Of a DNA stretch of 64,000 nucleotides, positions 9,483 through 20,321 are shown one piece after another. The stretch is from positions 186,001 to 250,000 of the forward strand of contig CAWFJG010000007.1 in NCBI GenBank assembly GCA_963816065.1. Reading direction: 5' to 3'. Below the pieces are notes generated by a model that worked only from the letters and a program-made list of their open reading frames with translations, ran no database searches and had not been told where the DNA came from. The DNA is from Roseiarcus sp963816065. GTDB taxonomy: Bacteria > Pseudomonadota > Alphaproteobacteria > Rhizobiales > Beijerinckiaceae. Numbering within the stretch: the stretch's first letter is position 1; every line of letters starts with the position of its first letter. The position numbers and the translations under genes are program-made.

Positions 9483-9724
9483 TGTTGCTTTTCCACCTTT
9501 TCCACGGTCTGTGGCAGCTCCGTGTTGCTGTTGCTGGAATGAACGTTCGAGTGTCTGCCGTAGGCCTCCGCGTCTGCGTTGCTTCCGCGCGTCGCGATCG
9601 ACCTCAGAAGTTCGTCCTTAAGCGACGCAACATCTTCCTTCGAAAGCGCATTCAGTGAAACTTTTGCTTTGGCACCGCCCGGCGAATTCGCCGCGGCAGG
9701 CTTTTTTGCATCGCCACCGGTCAT
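9479..9724 (-). CDS. candidate RiPP precursor peptide (81 aa)
   Basis: Small ORF directly upstream of, and overlapping by ATGA with, the FxsB-like enzyme gene. GGAGG five bases before the ATG at 9724 decides the start; an in-frame TTG at 9736 overlaps that ribosome site. The first half is Ala/Lys/Gly-rich, residues 28-43 form a probable amphipathic leader helix (SKEDVASLKDELLRSI), and the tail is polar. There is no Cys, Phe or Trp; the only Tyr (Y55) and both His (H58, H62) lie together in AYGRHSNVHSSNSN, which is the likely core. It does not end in the FxSxx of actinobacterial FxsA peptides. The precursor role is inferred from position, size and composition. Confidence 0.6.
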   Translation of the reverse strand: MTGGDAKKPAAANSPGGAKAKVSLNALSKEDVASLKDELLRSIATRGSNADAEAYGRHSNVHSSNSNTELPQTVEKVEKQQ

Positions 9725-9736
9725 CTGTGCCTCCAA

Positions 9737-9985
9737 CCGTTTCCAGCCTAAGAACCCTAGACCTCCTTCGAATATGATATTAAAAAATAATTGTCTAGGG
9801 GATTGGCCTTCCGTTCTCGGACTTTACTTAGTACAGAGCTCTTGCGGGCGTCGCGTTCTGTACTGCAGTGCAGCAAGCTCGAGCCTTGTCTATTCGGCAT
9901 TGCGTAATGTGGCCTGTGGGGCCGGCCTGATGGTTCACAATGACAGCGGCGGGGCCTGGTCGAAACCGCGCGTCTCAAGATCAGC
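9737..9985 (-). promoter_or_regulatory. AT-rich leader, probable promoter region of the RiPP-like operon
   Basis: An AT-rich stretch (about 9765-9800) in otherwise GC-rich DNA lies just upstream of the precursor gene. On the minus strand it contains TAGACA, 17 bases, then TATTCG, a weak sigma-70-like pair. No operator palindrome was seen. The exact promoter is not certain. Confidence 0.3.
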
Positions 9986-10526
9986 TCAGGCGGCGAACTG
10001 GCGCTCGACCGCCTTGTGGTCCTTCCTCCACGCCTCGTAGACGCCGGCGGACATCGAGTGGGGGGGAGGGGGGGGGGGGGTGTGGTGGGGGTTGGTGTGG
10101 GGGAGACGGCGTGGATTTGGGAGACGCGCGGCGCTGGGTAGGGACGAGGGTGGTGCGTTGTACGGCGAGCGGGCTGTGGCGAGCGCGACGATCGTCGGAG
10201 ATTGACGACGGCGCGCGGTTGTCGGCGGCGCGCGTCGTGGGGCGGCGCGTAGAAGTTGACGGCCAATTCGCTGACCGCCTCGATCGGCCTCGAGCGCGCG
10301 AGTCGAGCCGCCGGCGTTGTTGATCAGCGCTTGAGATTGGGCCGCTCGGCGCGCTCGATCTCAGCCGATCGACTCAGCGCGACGGCGAACGCGAGGGTCG
10401 AGGTCGACGACGCCTAGCGTCCGGGGTTGCGCGCGCGCGTAGACCTCGTCGCCGCGCGGAGGGGGCCCGACGAGAGCGCGACAGCCGCGGCTGGCGCCGG
10501 TACGAGGGCGTGGTCTGGATAGTCAT
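9986..10526 (-). pseudogene. short-chain dehydrogenase, disrupted by many small indels
   Basis: Read on the minus strand while allowing single-base gaps, an SDR appears: a start with CCCTCGTACCGG (expected LVTGASRGLG), then EVYA-A-NP, VDLDPRVR, INNAGG, a VNFYAP segment, VVNL, and an intact C-terminus GVYEAWRKDHKAVERQFAA. At least six frame changes are needed. The YxxxK region coincides with the poly-C/G tract. It is divergent from a similarly damaged LysR gene, the usual arrangement of a regulator and its target. Either an old pseudogene or, given the evenly spread one-base deletions, a badly sequenced intact gene. Confidence 0.6.
10058..10107. repeat. G-rich low-complexity tract
   Basis: From 10058 almost every base on the plus strand is G for about 22 positions, continuing as GT-rich sequence to 10107. 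It lies inside the damaged SDR frame where ordinary coding sequence is expected, so it is more likely a sequencing or assembly artefact than a functional tract. Confidence 0.6.
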
Positions 10527-10599
10527 GGCGGTCCCTTGATGGCGACGTGACGCTAGCGCCGATCCTCGAAAACGACGGTGCGCCACGTGAGCGGTGCGC

Positions 10600-11336
10600 A
10601 TGATCGGGTTCGCCTGGACGTCGAGCCCCGGTCTCTGGATATCGCGCGGCCGGAGCTCGCCGCGGCGGCGCGCGAGCGGTTCGAGCCTCCGACTCGCGTG
10701 CGACGCGGGTCCGACGCGCCTCGGCCGGTTGTCCAGCGCCGACCCGGCGGTGGCGCTGAGCGAGGCGGGCGCCTTTATCTCGCCCGCGTCCGCCGGCGCT
10801 GACGAGCTCGAGGCGGGCGAGGAGGAGGCGCGCGCCCTGAGCGCGGGTCCGATCGGCGTCTGCGCGCGACGGCGTCGGTAGCCTCGGCGTGACGCTCATC
10901 GCTCCGCCCTGCCGGATCGCGCGCCGCGAGCCGCGCGTCGGGCCGACTCGATTCACCGATGAGACCTCGATCTGTCCGACCGGACGACCTCGCCATCCGT
11001 CCGCGCCGCCTACGGCGCGACGCGTCGGGTGAGGCGTCGACGTGCGCACCGGGTCGCGCCGCGCCCGGCACCCGCCCCGCCCCGCCGACGAGCGCCTGCC
11101 GACTCGCAGACCACGCGCGGCTCCCACCGCCTCAGCCGCAGCCGGTGCCCGCGACCGAGCGGCGCCGTCCGGAGTCGCCAGGCGCGACACGGATCCGACC
11201 CGCTCGCAGCGACCGCCAAGCCCCGCGACAAAAGGCCGCGTGGCTTCTCTATCCCAGCCGGCGCCGCCTTCCGCTCAAGACACGCGCGGCGATCGACTTC
11301 CTCAAGCAGCGTCTGCGCGAGAAGGCGCCGGACTGA
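10600..11336 (+). pseudogene. LysR-family regulator, disrupted by many small indels
   Basis: Segments of a LysR protein can be followed across all three frames: an N-terminal helix-turn-helix-like part, RLYLAR, ELEAGEEEARALSAGPIG, a TLIAP-LPDF-like stretch, DLDLSDRTTDLAIR and an intact end AAWLLYPSRRRLPLKTRAAIDFLKQRL. This is the order of a LysR DNA-binding domain and substrate-binding domain. Many single-base losses are required. It is divergent from the damaged SDR, suggesting the two were a regulator and its target. Shadow frames across this region are not genes. Confidence 0.6.
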
Positions 11337-11443
11337 TTCAGGTTCCGCCCGGGAAAGAATCTGTGGATGGCCGCCAGGAACGGGCGCACAGCCGTCGGCG
11401 AAGGCTCAAACTTCATCTCTTCAAATCGATATGGAGCCTTTCG

Positions 11444-12445
11444 TTGAGCAGCGCCCCTCCGAACGCCAAGATCCTGACCAAGTCGCAGGCCGCTTGCCTC
11501 ATGGTTCTGCGCAATCCCGGCTTTTCCCAGAGAAGGATCGCCGGCGCGGCGAAGCTCGACCTCAAGAAAGCCGAGGCCGCTCTTCGCAAACTCTCCGAAC
11601 TGGGTCTCGCCAGACGAAGCGATTTGGAACTGTGGTCCGCCACACCGGCCGGCGAGACCTGCGAATTCGAAACCGTCGCCGATCCGCGCGCCAAGAAGGG
11701 CCGGCCGCCCTCCCAGCTCCAGTTCGAAGTGGCGGATCGGGAGCCTGCGGAGGCGCAGCCCGGACCAAGCGGCCGGCGGCTGCTCGAATTGCTCGATCGG
11801 CCAAAGAGCGCCGCCGCGCTCGCACGCGAGTCGGGATTGACCCGCGAGAGGGTCGGTCAGTTGCTCCTCCGCCTTCACGCGCACGACCAAATCGTCTTTG
11901 TCGATCCGGATCATCCGGCCTGGCTGATCAGACGGGCGGACGACAAGCGGGCGGTCTTGGACCGCGACGAGACGCGGGTGCTTTCGGCGGTCCCGGTGGA
12001 GGGCGCCGCGGAGGTTTCAAGCCTGATGATGGTGAAGGCGCTGGCTCGATGCGACGTCGAACGGGCTCTCGACAGATTGATCGACGGCGGGTTGGTCGAA
12101 GTTGTCGGCAGCCCAAGCGCCAGGCCGGCTTTCCGGCTCAGCCGGGCCGGTCACGAGCATCCTCAGTACGCTCCTCCCAAGCGACCCGTCCCGCCATCGC
12201 GTCTGCCGGTGCGTTCGGACCGCATTCGGCTGGTGCTGCAGACGATCGCCGACGCCGGCGCGTTGCGGATCCGGGACGTGAAGTACGAAACCAAGATCTC
12301 GCAGAATTCGATCAATGCCCTCATGCAGTATCTGAAGCGCAAGAAGCTGGTGGCGAAGCCGGGACCCGGATTCGAGGCGCCCTATTCGTTGACCGATCAA
12401 GGCCGCCTGGTGCTCAACGAAATGGCCCTCCGCCAGGCGGCGTGA
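11444..12445 (+). CDS. protein of four predicted winged-helix modules, function unknown
   Basis: A 333-aa cytoplasmic protein. The start is a TTG at 11444 with GGAG eight bases upstream; the frame is open to 11042 but only through the damaged LysR gene. Four similar helix-turn-helix/wing-like units can be seen: residues about 5-70 (KSQAACLMVLRNPGFSQ), 105-150 (LLELLDRPKSAAALARESG), 170-230, and 245-325 (IRLVLQTIADAGALRIRDV, then LKRKKLVAKPG). No enzymatic motif or membrane segment is present. MarR-like DNA binding is the natural guess, but I do not recognise the family. It is convergent with the sugar ABC operon. Confidence 0.65.
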   Translation: MSSAPPNAKILTKSQAACLMVLRNPGFSQRRIAGAAKLDLKKAEAALRKLSELGLARRSDLELWSATPAGETCEFETVADPRAKKGRPPSQLQFEVADREPAEAQPGPSGRRLLELLDRPKSAAALARESGLTRERVGQLLLRLHAHDQIVFVDPDHPAWLIRRADDKRAVLDRDETRVLSAVPVEGAAEVSSLMMVKALARCDVERALDRLIDGGLVEVVGSPSARPAFRLSRAGHEHPQYAPPKRPVPPSRLPVRSDRIRLVLQTIADAGALRIRDVKYETKISQNSINALMQYLKRKKLVAKPGPGFEAPYSLTDQGRLVLNEMALRQAA

Positions 12446-12660
12446 CCCCGTGTTCGGCCGGAGGCGCCGGACCGCGCGCTTGTCCCCGTGGGGTCGCCGG
12501 TTTCGGCCAATTCCGGGCGTCCGGCGGCGTCTTGCGAGCACCGACCGTATCCCGCCGTTGCCGCCTTGCCCGGTCCGCCTTGGAAAGTGAAGAGGGCCAG
12601 GAGGGGGCGATCGACGCCGTGAGACGCTGCTGAGGCCCTGCGCCTGTTTGACGCGGGACG

Positions 12661-12684
12661 GTCGGCCGGATGTCTCCGGCCGAC
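12661..12684 (-). terminator. hairpin downstream of the sugar ABC operon
   Basis: A perfect 10-bp inverted repeat (GTCGGCCGGA / TCCGGCCGAC) with a 4-base loop lies 31 bases past the stop of the substrate-binding protein gene, between two convergent genes. It lacks a T tract on either strand, so it is a likely but not canonical terminator. Confidence 0.45.
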
Positions 12685-12714
12685 TTGTGACTCTTCGAAA
12701 ACAAGCGACGCTGA

Positions 12715-13653
12715 TTATTTGATGTACTTGTCGATGTTTTCCTTGGTGATAAGCGCGTGCGGCACGGTAATTGTCGCATCGATTTTTTCGCCGTTCGCCT
12801 TCTTTACCGCGGCCTCCATGGCCATCTTCGCCTGATCTGTGGTGTTCTGGGAAACCGTCGCCGTCATGCTGCCGTCCTTGACGGCCGCGAGCGCGTTAGG
12901 CGCGGCGTCAATTCCGGCCACCTTGATCTTGCCGACGAGATGAGCGTCCTTGATCGCCTTGACCGCGCCGAGCGCCATGTCGTCGTTGTTGGAGACGATA
13001 GCGGCGAGATCGGCGCCGGTCTGTAGCCAGTTTTCCGCGAGTTTCAGCGCTTGGTCAGTCCGCCAGTTGGCGGTCTGCTTGTAGACGACCTTGATGTCCG
13101 GGTAGCTCTTGAGGACGTTCTCGTAGCCTTGGGTGCGGCCAATCTCGGCGTCCGAGCCCAGCGGGCCAAGCAGGAAGGCGACGTTGCCCTTGCCGCCGAT
13201 CTCCTTGGCGATGTAGCCCATCTCGATTTGGCCGCCCTCGACCGGATTGGCGCCGACATAGGCGTCGGTGACCTTCGGATCGGAGACCCTCTGGTTGACG
13301 TTGATGACGACGAGGCCGGCCTTCTTGGCGGCTTCGAGCGCGGGGCCCAGGCCGTCAACGGCGACCGGCTCGATCAGGAGGCCCGTATAACCCTGCGTGA
13401 CGAGCAATTCGACCTGGCTTATTTGCTTGGCGATCTCGTTGCGAGCATCGAACACGGTCAGATTGGCGCCGAGCTCCTTAGCCTTGTCCTTGACAGCGCC
13501 CGACATTTGAATCGTGAACTCGTTGTCCATGTGGCTCATCAGAAGCGCGAACTTCTGGTCGGGCTTGGCCTTGAGTTCGGCCGACAGGGCAGGCGTCCAC
13601 GCCAACGCGGCGCACAGCGTCGCGGCGGCGCAGGAAACAAACAGACTTCTCAT
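12715..13653 (-). CDS. sugar ABC transporter substrate-binding protein (RbsB-like)
   Basis: Periplasmic receptor of a simple-sugar ABC importer. Starts at ATG 13653 with GGAGGAAAG just upstream; a signal peptide follows (MRSLFVS, a hydrophobic Ala/Leu core, cleavage near ALSA). The mature part shows the two-lobe pentose/hexose-binding fold: FALLMSHMDNEF, QISQVELLVTQGYTGLLIEPV, VINVNQRV, AIVSNNDDMALGAVKAI and AGIDAAPNALAAVKDG. The ligand is unknown; ribose, inositol or a related polyol would fit the family. It is the last gene of the ATPase-permease-receptor order, 131 bases after the permease. Confidence 0.92.
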   Translation of the reverse strand: MRSLFVSCAAATLCAALAWTPALSAELKAKPDQKFALLMSHMDNEFTIQMSGAVKDKAKELGANLTVFDARNEIAKQISQVELLVTQGYTGLLIEPVAVDGLGPALEAAKKAGLVVINVNQRVSDPKVTDAYVGANPVEGGQIEMGYIAKEIGGKGNVAFLLGPLGSDAEIGRTQGYENVLKSYPDIKVVYKQTANWRTDQALKLAENWLQTGADLAAIVSNNDDMALGAVKAIKDAHLVGKIKVAGIDAAPNALAAVKDGSMTATVSQNTTDQAKMAMEAAVKKANGEKIDATITVPHALITKENIDKYIK

Positions 13654-13784
13654 ATGCTTTCCTCCACGGTCGGTATCGGACGACCGCACTCCGTTTGCCG
13701 CGGAGGCGTTGCGAGGCCCCCGGTCCAAATTTGCGAAGTGGCTGCAACAGGCGCGTAAGCGAGTGCGCGGGGACCGATCGCCTT

Positions 13785-14745
13785 TCATCGGTTACCGCCC
13801 TTGCTTCTGACGTCGGCCAGGACGGCGAAGTAGATGATCAGCCCCTGGATGACGAGTTGGTAGTAGGACGAGACGTTCAGGATATCGAGGCCGTTGCCGA
13901 TCACGGCGATGAGCAGCGCGCCGATCACGGGGCCGTACCAGTGGCCGACGCCACCGCTCATGCTGACGCCGCCGATGATGACGGCCGCGATGGCGTTCAA
14001 CTCGTATCCTTCGCCTGCAGTCGGGCTGCCCGAAACCGTTCGGGAGGCGAGCAGGAGCCCGGCAAATCCGGCAAGCGCCCCGGAGATGATGTAAACGCCG
14101 GTCGTCAACGCCCGGACATTGATGCCCGAGACCGCGGCGGCGATTGGATTGCCGCCGATGGCGTACACCCTCCTGCCGAACACCGTCATCTTGAGGACAA
14201 AGGCGCTGGCCAGCGCCACCACGACGAAATAGATGGCGAGATAGGGCACGACATCGCCGATGAACCCGCCGGCGATTTCCTCGAAAGAGCCGCTCACCCC
14301 GAAAACCGGCGAGCCGTCGCAAGCGATCAACGCAGCGCCACGGAAGACGATCATCGCCGCGAGCGTCACGATAAACGATGGGATGCGTCCGTAGGCGACG
14401 CTGGCGCCGTTGACGGCGCCGATCACGGCGCCGAGCGCGATCGGCGCCGCGATGGTCAGCGCCAGCGGATATTGGCCCGGATGGGCGAGGCTGGCGGCGA
14501 CGACGCCGGTGAAAGCGACAATCGAACCGACTGAAAGATCGATGCCGCCAGAAATGATGACGAACATCATCCCCATCGCCAGAACGCCGTTGATCGAGGC
14601 CTGCTTGATGATCCCGATCAAGTTGGCGGGACGCGCAAAGGCGTTCGGCGACAGAACGACGAGCACCCCGACCACGACCACGAAGATCAGCACCAGGCCA
14701 AAGTCCTGGAAGAACCGTTCGGGCCGGTATGGGGTTCGGCGCCTC

Positions 14746-14753
<8 letters not shown>
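13785..14753 (-). CDS. sugar ABC transporter permease (RbsC-like)
   Basis: Inner-membrane permease, 322 aa, with 8-10 predicted spans. GGIDLSVGSIVAFTGVV is the signature of the RbsC/BPD_transp_2 family, and GINVRALTTGVYIISGALAG is the conserved cytoplasmic loop that docks on the ATPase. Its start overlaps the ATPase stop by 8 bases (ATGCCTGA), so translation is coupled. Confidence 0.93.
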
Positions 14754-16266
<1,513 letters not shown>

Positions 16267-16344
16267 GCCTCCCCCAGCCGGGACTATTTCCACGGCCCCA
16301 TTCAGCTTTTACAACTATACGCCTGCATGGCTTGACACACGGGA

Positions 16345-16358
16345 GCGCTTTGAAGCGC
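16345..16358. promoter_or_regulatory. palindrome upstream of the sugar ABC operon, possible LacI-type operator
   Basis: GCGCTT-TG-AAGCGC is a perfect palindrome with a 2-base centre, about 80 bases upstream of the ATPase start. It resembles the core of LacI/GalR-family operators. No LacI-family gene is in the window, so the regulator is unknown. Confidence 0.35.
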
Positions 16359-16734
16359 CGATGAACGTCCGGGAAAACGCGGGGCGCGAGGAACCCGCTC
16401 GCGTGCTCGGACCAATCGCGTGCGCCATGACGTCGCCTCCACCCCATGCAGGGCATGTTAAGCAATTGCGCTCGCCGTCACACGTGGCATTTTGACGCCA
16501 TTTCGTTGTTCGCCAAAACGCGACGGCGCCGATCAAAGTCGGTTAGGCTGCCCGGACTCCGCCACAGGGCCGCCGGGAATCGGACCATCGCCGCCGCGAT
16601 CGTCCTGCTCGAAGGGCTTGACCAGCGCGGCTGCGCCACAGTGGCGGCCTGGCCGACGTGTGGGGACTCGACCGCTCCGCAAGGCGCGCCGGCGAGACGC
16701 CCGATACAACCGCGATCAGCTTGGTTCAGGCCTC
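16359..16734. other. intergenic stretch without recognisable gene
   Basis: No frame here shows family motifs, and none has a good ribosome site with consistent coding character. It separates the sugar ABC operon from the repeat element and the IS630-type element. Confidence 0.4.
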
Positions 16735-16852
16735 GCCTGTCATCGCCTGTTCCTTGCCTGTTCCGACGCTAAAATTGCCTGTTCGGCGCCTGTTATTTGC
16801 CTGTTCCTGAGGCCTCGCAAGGCCACACGCATCGGGTTGCAAACTCGGCAAC
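16735..16852 (-). repeat. dispersed repeat copy 1: hairpin, 28-base spacer, AACAGGC array
   Basis: On the minus strand: a hairpin GTTGC-CGAGTTT-GCAAC (16836-16852), exactly 28 bases, then about six copies of (GGA)ACAGGC with short variable spacers down to 16735. The spacer holds a second hairpin, GGCCT-TGCG-AGGCC. The same order and spacing recur at 57461-57570. Units are too short and irregular for CRISPR. It ends 57 bases from the IS630-type element. Confidence 0.75.
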
Positions 16853-16908
16853 ATCCAGAAATCATGCATATTTTCGCTTCGCGCCCGCAGCCGCCGGCAA
16901 AAGAAAAC

Positions 16909-18061
16909 GCCTGCTATACTGCGATTCATTGAGAAGCCGAGAAACCGCTTGACGTTGCGGACGAACAGGATTCGTCTGGGGATGTGATTCGCGGTGGATT
17001 TCTCTCAGTTGACGACCGGCGAGCCCTGACTAGGCTTGCGCGCGACGGCCTTGCGGAGCATCGCGTGGCCCGCCGAGCGAACGCCATCGTGCTTCTCGAC
17101 CAGGACTGGAGCTGCGAGCGCGTCGCGGCGGCTTTGCTGCTGGACGACGACACGGTTCGCGATTGGCATCGGGCCTACGAGCGCGGCGACGTCGAAGGGC
17201 TGAAGAGCTTTGGCCATGAGGGCAGCAGCGGCCGGCTCAGCCGCGAGCAGGAAAAAGCGTTGAGCGCTTGGGTCGACGCCCATTGCCCCCGCAGCATTCG
17301 AAAGATCGGGGCCTTTCTGCAGCGGACCTTTCGGGTGAGCTACAGCCGGTCAGGGCTGATCGCCTTGCTGCACCGCTTGGGCTTCCTCTATCGCAAGCCG
17401 GAAGCCATGCCGCGCGGTCTCAACGACGCCAGGCAGCAGGCCTTTATCGACGGATACGAGAACCTGCTCAATACGATGGGCTTAGACGAGGCGGTCGCTT
17501 TCGTCGATGCGGTCCATCCGACCCATCAGGTCAGGCCGGTTGGCTGCTGGGCGCGCAAGGAGGTCGCCGTCGCAGTGGAGCAGACGACCGGCCGCCAGCG
17601 ACTGAACATCCATGGCGCCATCAATCTGGAAACCGGCCAGACGCAGATCGTCGTGGCCGAGAAGGTCAGCGCGGAGAGTTTCATCAAGCTCTTGGGCCAG
17701 ATCGAAGGCACGCATACTGCGATGCGTCTCATCCATGTCTTTGTCGACAACGCCAGCTATCATCACGCCAACGTCGTTAAAGAGTGGCTTGCGATGGCGG
17801 GGCGCAAGATCGTGCTCCACTTCATTCCGCCTTACTGCCCCCATCTCGATCCCATCGAACGACTATGGGCCTTGATGCACGAAAACGTCACCCACAATCG
17901 GGATTACAAGACCTTCCGCGAGTTCCGCCGAGAGATCGTCAAATTCCTAAGCCAAACCGTGCCCAAACACTGGAAGCGGTTCAGCGCCCGAATCAGCGAC
18001 AATTTCCGCGTGATCCACCGCGCCAATTTTCGGGTTGTCGCTTAGACGAGGTATAACAGGC
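16909..18061 (+). mobile_element. IS630-family insertion sequence
   Basis: Bounded by imperfect terminal inverted repeats GCCTGCTATAC (16909-16919) and GTATAACAGGC (18051-18061), 10 of 11 matching. Encloses one transposase gene. I could not identify a TA target duplication, so the exact ends may differ by a few bases. Confidence 0.7.
16984..18045 (+). CDS. IS630-family transposase
   Basis: A 353-aa single-frame transposase. The N-terminal half is a paired-like helix-turn-helix (VAAALLLDDDTVRDW, then winged-helix 2). The catalytic DDE core is visible: Asp in AFVDAVHPTHQ, Asp in VFVDNASYHH, and Glu in CPHLDPIERLW. It looks intact. The GTG at 16984 is the longest start; GTG 16993 is an alternative. 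Confidence 0.92.
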   Translation: MIRGGFLSVDDRRALTRLARDGLAEHRVARRANAIVLLDQDWSCERVAAALLLDDDTVRDWHRAYERGDVEGLKSFGHEGSSGRLSREQEKALSAWVDAHCPRSIRKIGAFLQRTFRVSYSRSGLIALLHRLGFLYRKPEAMPRGLNDARQQAFIDGYENLLNTMGLDEAVAFVDAVHPTHQVRPVGCWARKEVAVAVEQTTGRQRLNIHGAINLETGQTQIVVAEKVSAESFIKLLGQIEGTHTAMRLIHVFVDNASYHHANVVKEWLAMAGRKIVLHFIPPYCPHLDPIERLWALMHENVTHNRDYKTFREFRREIVKFLSQTVPKHWKRFSARISDNFRVIHRANFRVVA

Positions 18062-18093
18062 ATCTGGCGAAGCGAGGCGGTCGCGCCGCACGC

Positions 18094-20321
18094 TCAGTCT
18101 TTCGCCAGTTTGGGCGAAAGCTGGGCGGCCGGCGGCTGCTCATCGGCGAAGCGCTGGCGGTAGACGGCGAGGTTCTCGCTCACCCGCTCGACGTAGTCGC
18201 GCGTCTCCGCGAACGGGATGCGCTCGACCCAGTCGACCATGTCGGCGCCGTTGCGGGGGTCGCCATAGGCGGCGATCCAGTGCGCCACCCGTCCCGGGCC
18301 GGCATTGTAGGCGGCGAAGGCCAGTTCCGGCGAGCCGTTGAGATCCTCCATCACCTGCCCGAGGAACGCCGCCCCGAGCTGGGTATTGAAAGCGGGATCG
18401 ACCAGCAGACGCTGGAAGTCGTAGTCCACCCCAGCCCGGCGCGCGGTCATCGCCGCGGTCGACGGCAGGATCTGCATCAGCCCCTTGGCGCCGGCGCCCG
18501 ACGAGGCCCGCCAGACGAATTCGCTCTCCTGCCGCGCCACCGCATAGACGCTGGCGAGGTCGGCCGAGTGAGCGAGCGGCAAGAAGGCCGGGACGCCCGA
18601 GGCGGGGAAGGCCATGGCGTCGAAGGCGTAGCCGCGCAGCATCGCGAGCTTGCCGAACTGCACCTGGGTCGCCGCATCGTCGTGCTGTTGAACGACCTCG
18701 GCCATCGCGGCGATCTGCGCCTCGTCGCGCCAGGATCGCGCGGCCTCGTAGGCGAGCCCCTCCGCCACGTCGGCGAGCCCCTCGGAGTAGAGCGCCTCGG
18801 CCGCGCGGACCGCGTCGTTGCGCTCCGAGCCCTCCGCCGTTCGCACCGGCGCCCGCAGGGCAAGCCGTTTCACGCCGAGACGTTCGGCGGCGAGCTGGCC
18901 GTAATAGGCGACGGGCTCGGTCGCCGCATTCTGATAGTGCAAGGTCGCCTCGTCGGCCTCGCCCATCGCCTCGGCGGCGCGGCCGCGCCAGTATTCGGCC
19001 CTGGCGATCGAAAGCGGCGTGTCGGCGGCGACCGCGGCGAGCGCGAAATGTTTCGCCGCCTCCGGCGCGTCGCCGAGGAAGCGCAAGGCGATCCAGCCGG
19101 CGTGGAACTGGCGATCGACTTCGCCCGACGATTGCCGGGAGTTGCCGCCCGGACACAGAGGTCGAACGCCAGTCGCGGCTCGTCGAGATCGAGGAGCTGG
19201 CGCGCCACCATGCGCCGCTCGTCCCACCAGCGGTCGGGATCGATGAGCGCGTCGCGATCGGACGGCGCGAGGCCGAGCAGGGTCGCCGCCTCGTAGGTCC
19301 GGCCGGCGCGCCTCGAGTCCTGGATGCGAGCGAAGAGAAGTCCCGGATCGCCCTTCAACCCGTTCGGAACCGCGGTAACGAGCGCGGCGGACAGCGGCCC
19401 GCGCGCGGCGACGGCGCGCGCGGCCGCGAGCTTCGTCTCGTCCGGCCCGGCCAGCGCGGCCGCCCGGCTGGCGGCGGCCCAGCTCTCCGCATAGAGCAGG
19501 CGGTCGGCGCGGTATTTGTGATCGGCGAGCGTCAGCGCTGGCCCGAACTCGCGCAGGATCGCCGCTTCGGTCCAGGCGTCGAAATTGCCGTCGCGCCAGA
19601 GCGTCCGGATCGTCGAGATCGCCTCGCCGACCCGGCCGGAAGCGCCGAGCGCGCGGGCGAGCGCCAACTTCCCGGCGCTCGACTGCGGCGCGGATGCGGA
19701 GAAAAGCGCGATGACTTCGGCCGGAGCGCGCGGATGGACGACAAGGTCCGCCTCCTCGCGAGAGCGCAGATAGCCTTCGGCCGGCCAGCTTGGATGGGCG
19801 GCGGCGAATGCCTGGAGCGCGGCGGCGCCAGGTTGCGGGTCGGCTCTGAGCGCGGCCCATTCGAGCGCGAGGCGCCGATCCGGGTCGGTCTCGGCTCTGG
19901 CCAGTGCGGCGAGGCCCGCTATGTCGCCCTTACGATAGGCGACCACGGCGGGCGAAAGCGGCGGCGACGGGTTCTGCTGCGGCGCCTCGGCGACCGGACC
20001 GCCGGACGCAAACGGCGCGAAGGCGCGCCGGACGAGAGCTGCGATGTCCTCGGCCAAAGTCTCGGGCGCCGGCTCGGCCTCGCCAGCGCGCAGCGCTCCT
20101 GCCTCTGGCGTCCGTTCGAGGCTGCCGGTCGTCTCTGGCTCGTTCTGGCTGGGGCCAGGCCGGACTGGCGGCGGCCGCTGCGCGACCGTGCCGGCGTCAG
20201 TAGGGGCGCCGGATTGGACGGCTTCCAGGCGCTTTGCGATTTCCACGCGCTCGAGCGGCGCGGCCAGAATGACGGCGGCGATGGAGACGGTCACCAGAAC
20301 CGCGGCGGGCCAGATCCTCAT
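18094..20321 (-). CDS. soluble lytic murein transglycosylase (Slt70-like); frameshift near 19145
   Basis: Periplasmic enzyme that cleaves glycan strands of peptidoglycan to form 1,6-anhydromuropeptides. The N-terminus has a membrane anchor or signal (WPAAVLVTVSIAAVILAA), then a Pro-rich linker, then a long helical superhelical domain with HYQNAA-type repeats, and the C-terminal lysozyme-like domain with catalytic Glu in RQESEF, GLMQILPSTA and AAYNAGPGRVAHW. One missing base near 19145 (between DLCVRAA and SSGEVDRQF) splits the frame; joined length is about 742 aa, normal for the family. GGAGG precedes the ATG at 20321. Divergent from dapA, as in many alphaproteobacteria. Confidence 0.88.

Noticed and set aside
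10058..10107. G-quadruplex or regulatory G-tract
   Set aside because: It lies inside an SDR frame with dense indels, so an artefact is more likely.
11029..12633. Plus-strand open frame of 534 codons
   Set aside because: Arg/Ser/Pro-rich shadow of the winged-helix gene.
16735..16807. CRISPR-like array of GCCTGTTCC units
   Set aside because: Units are only 7-9 bases, spacing is 2-13 bases, and there are no cas genes; it belongs to the dispersed repeat element instead.
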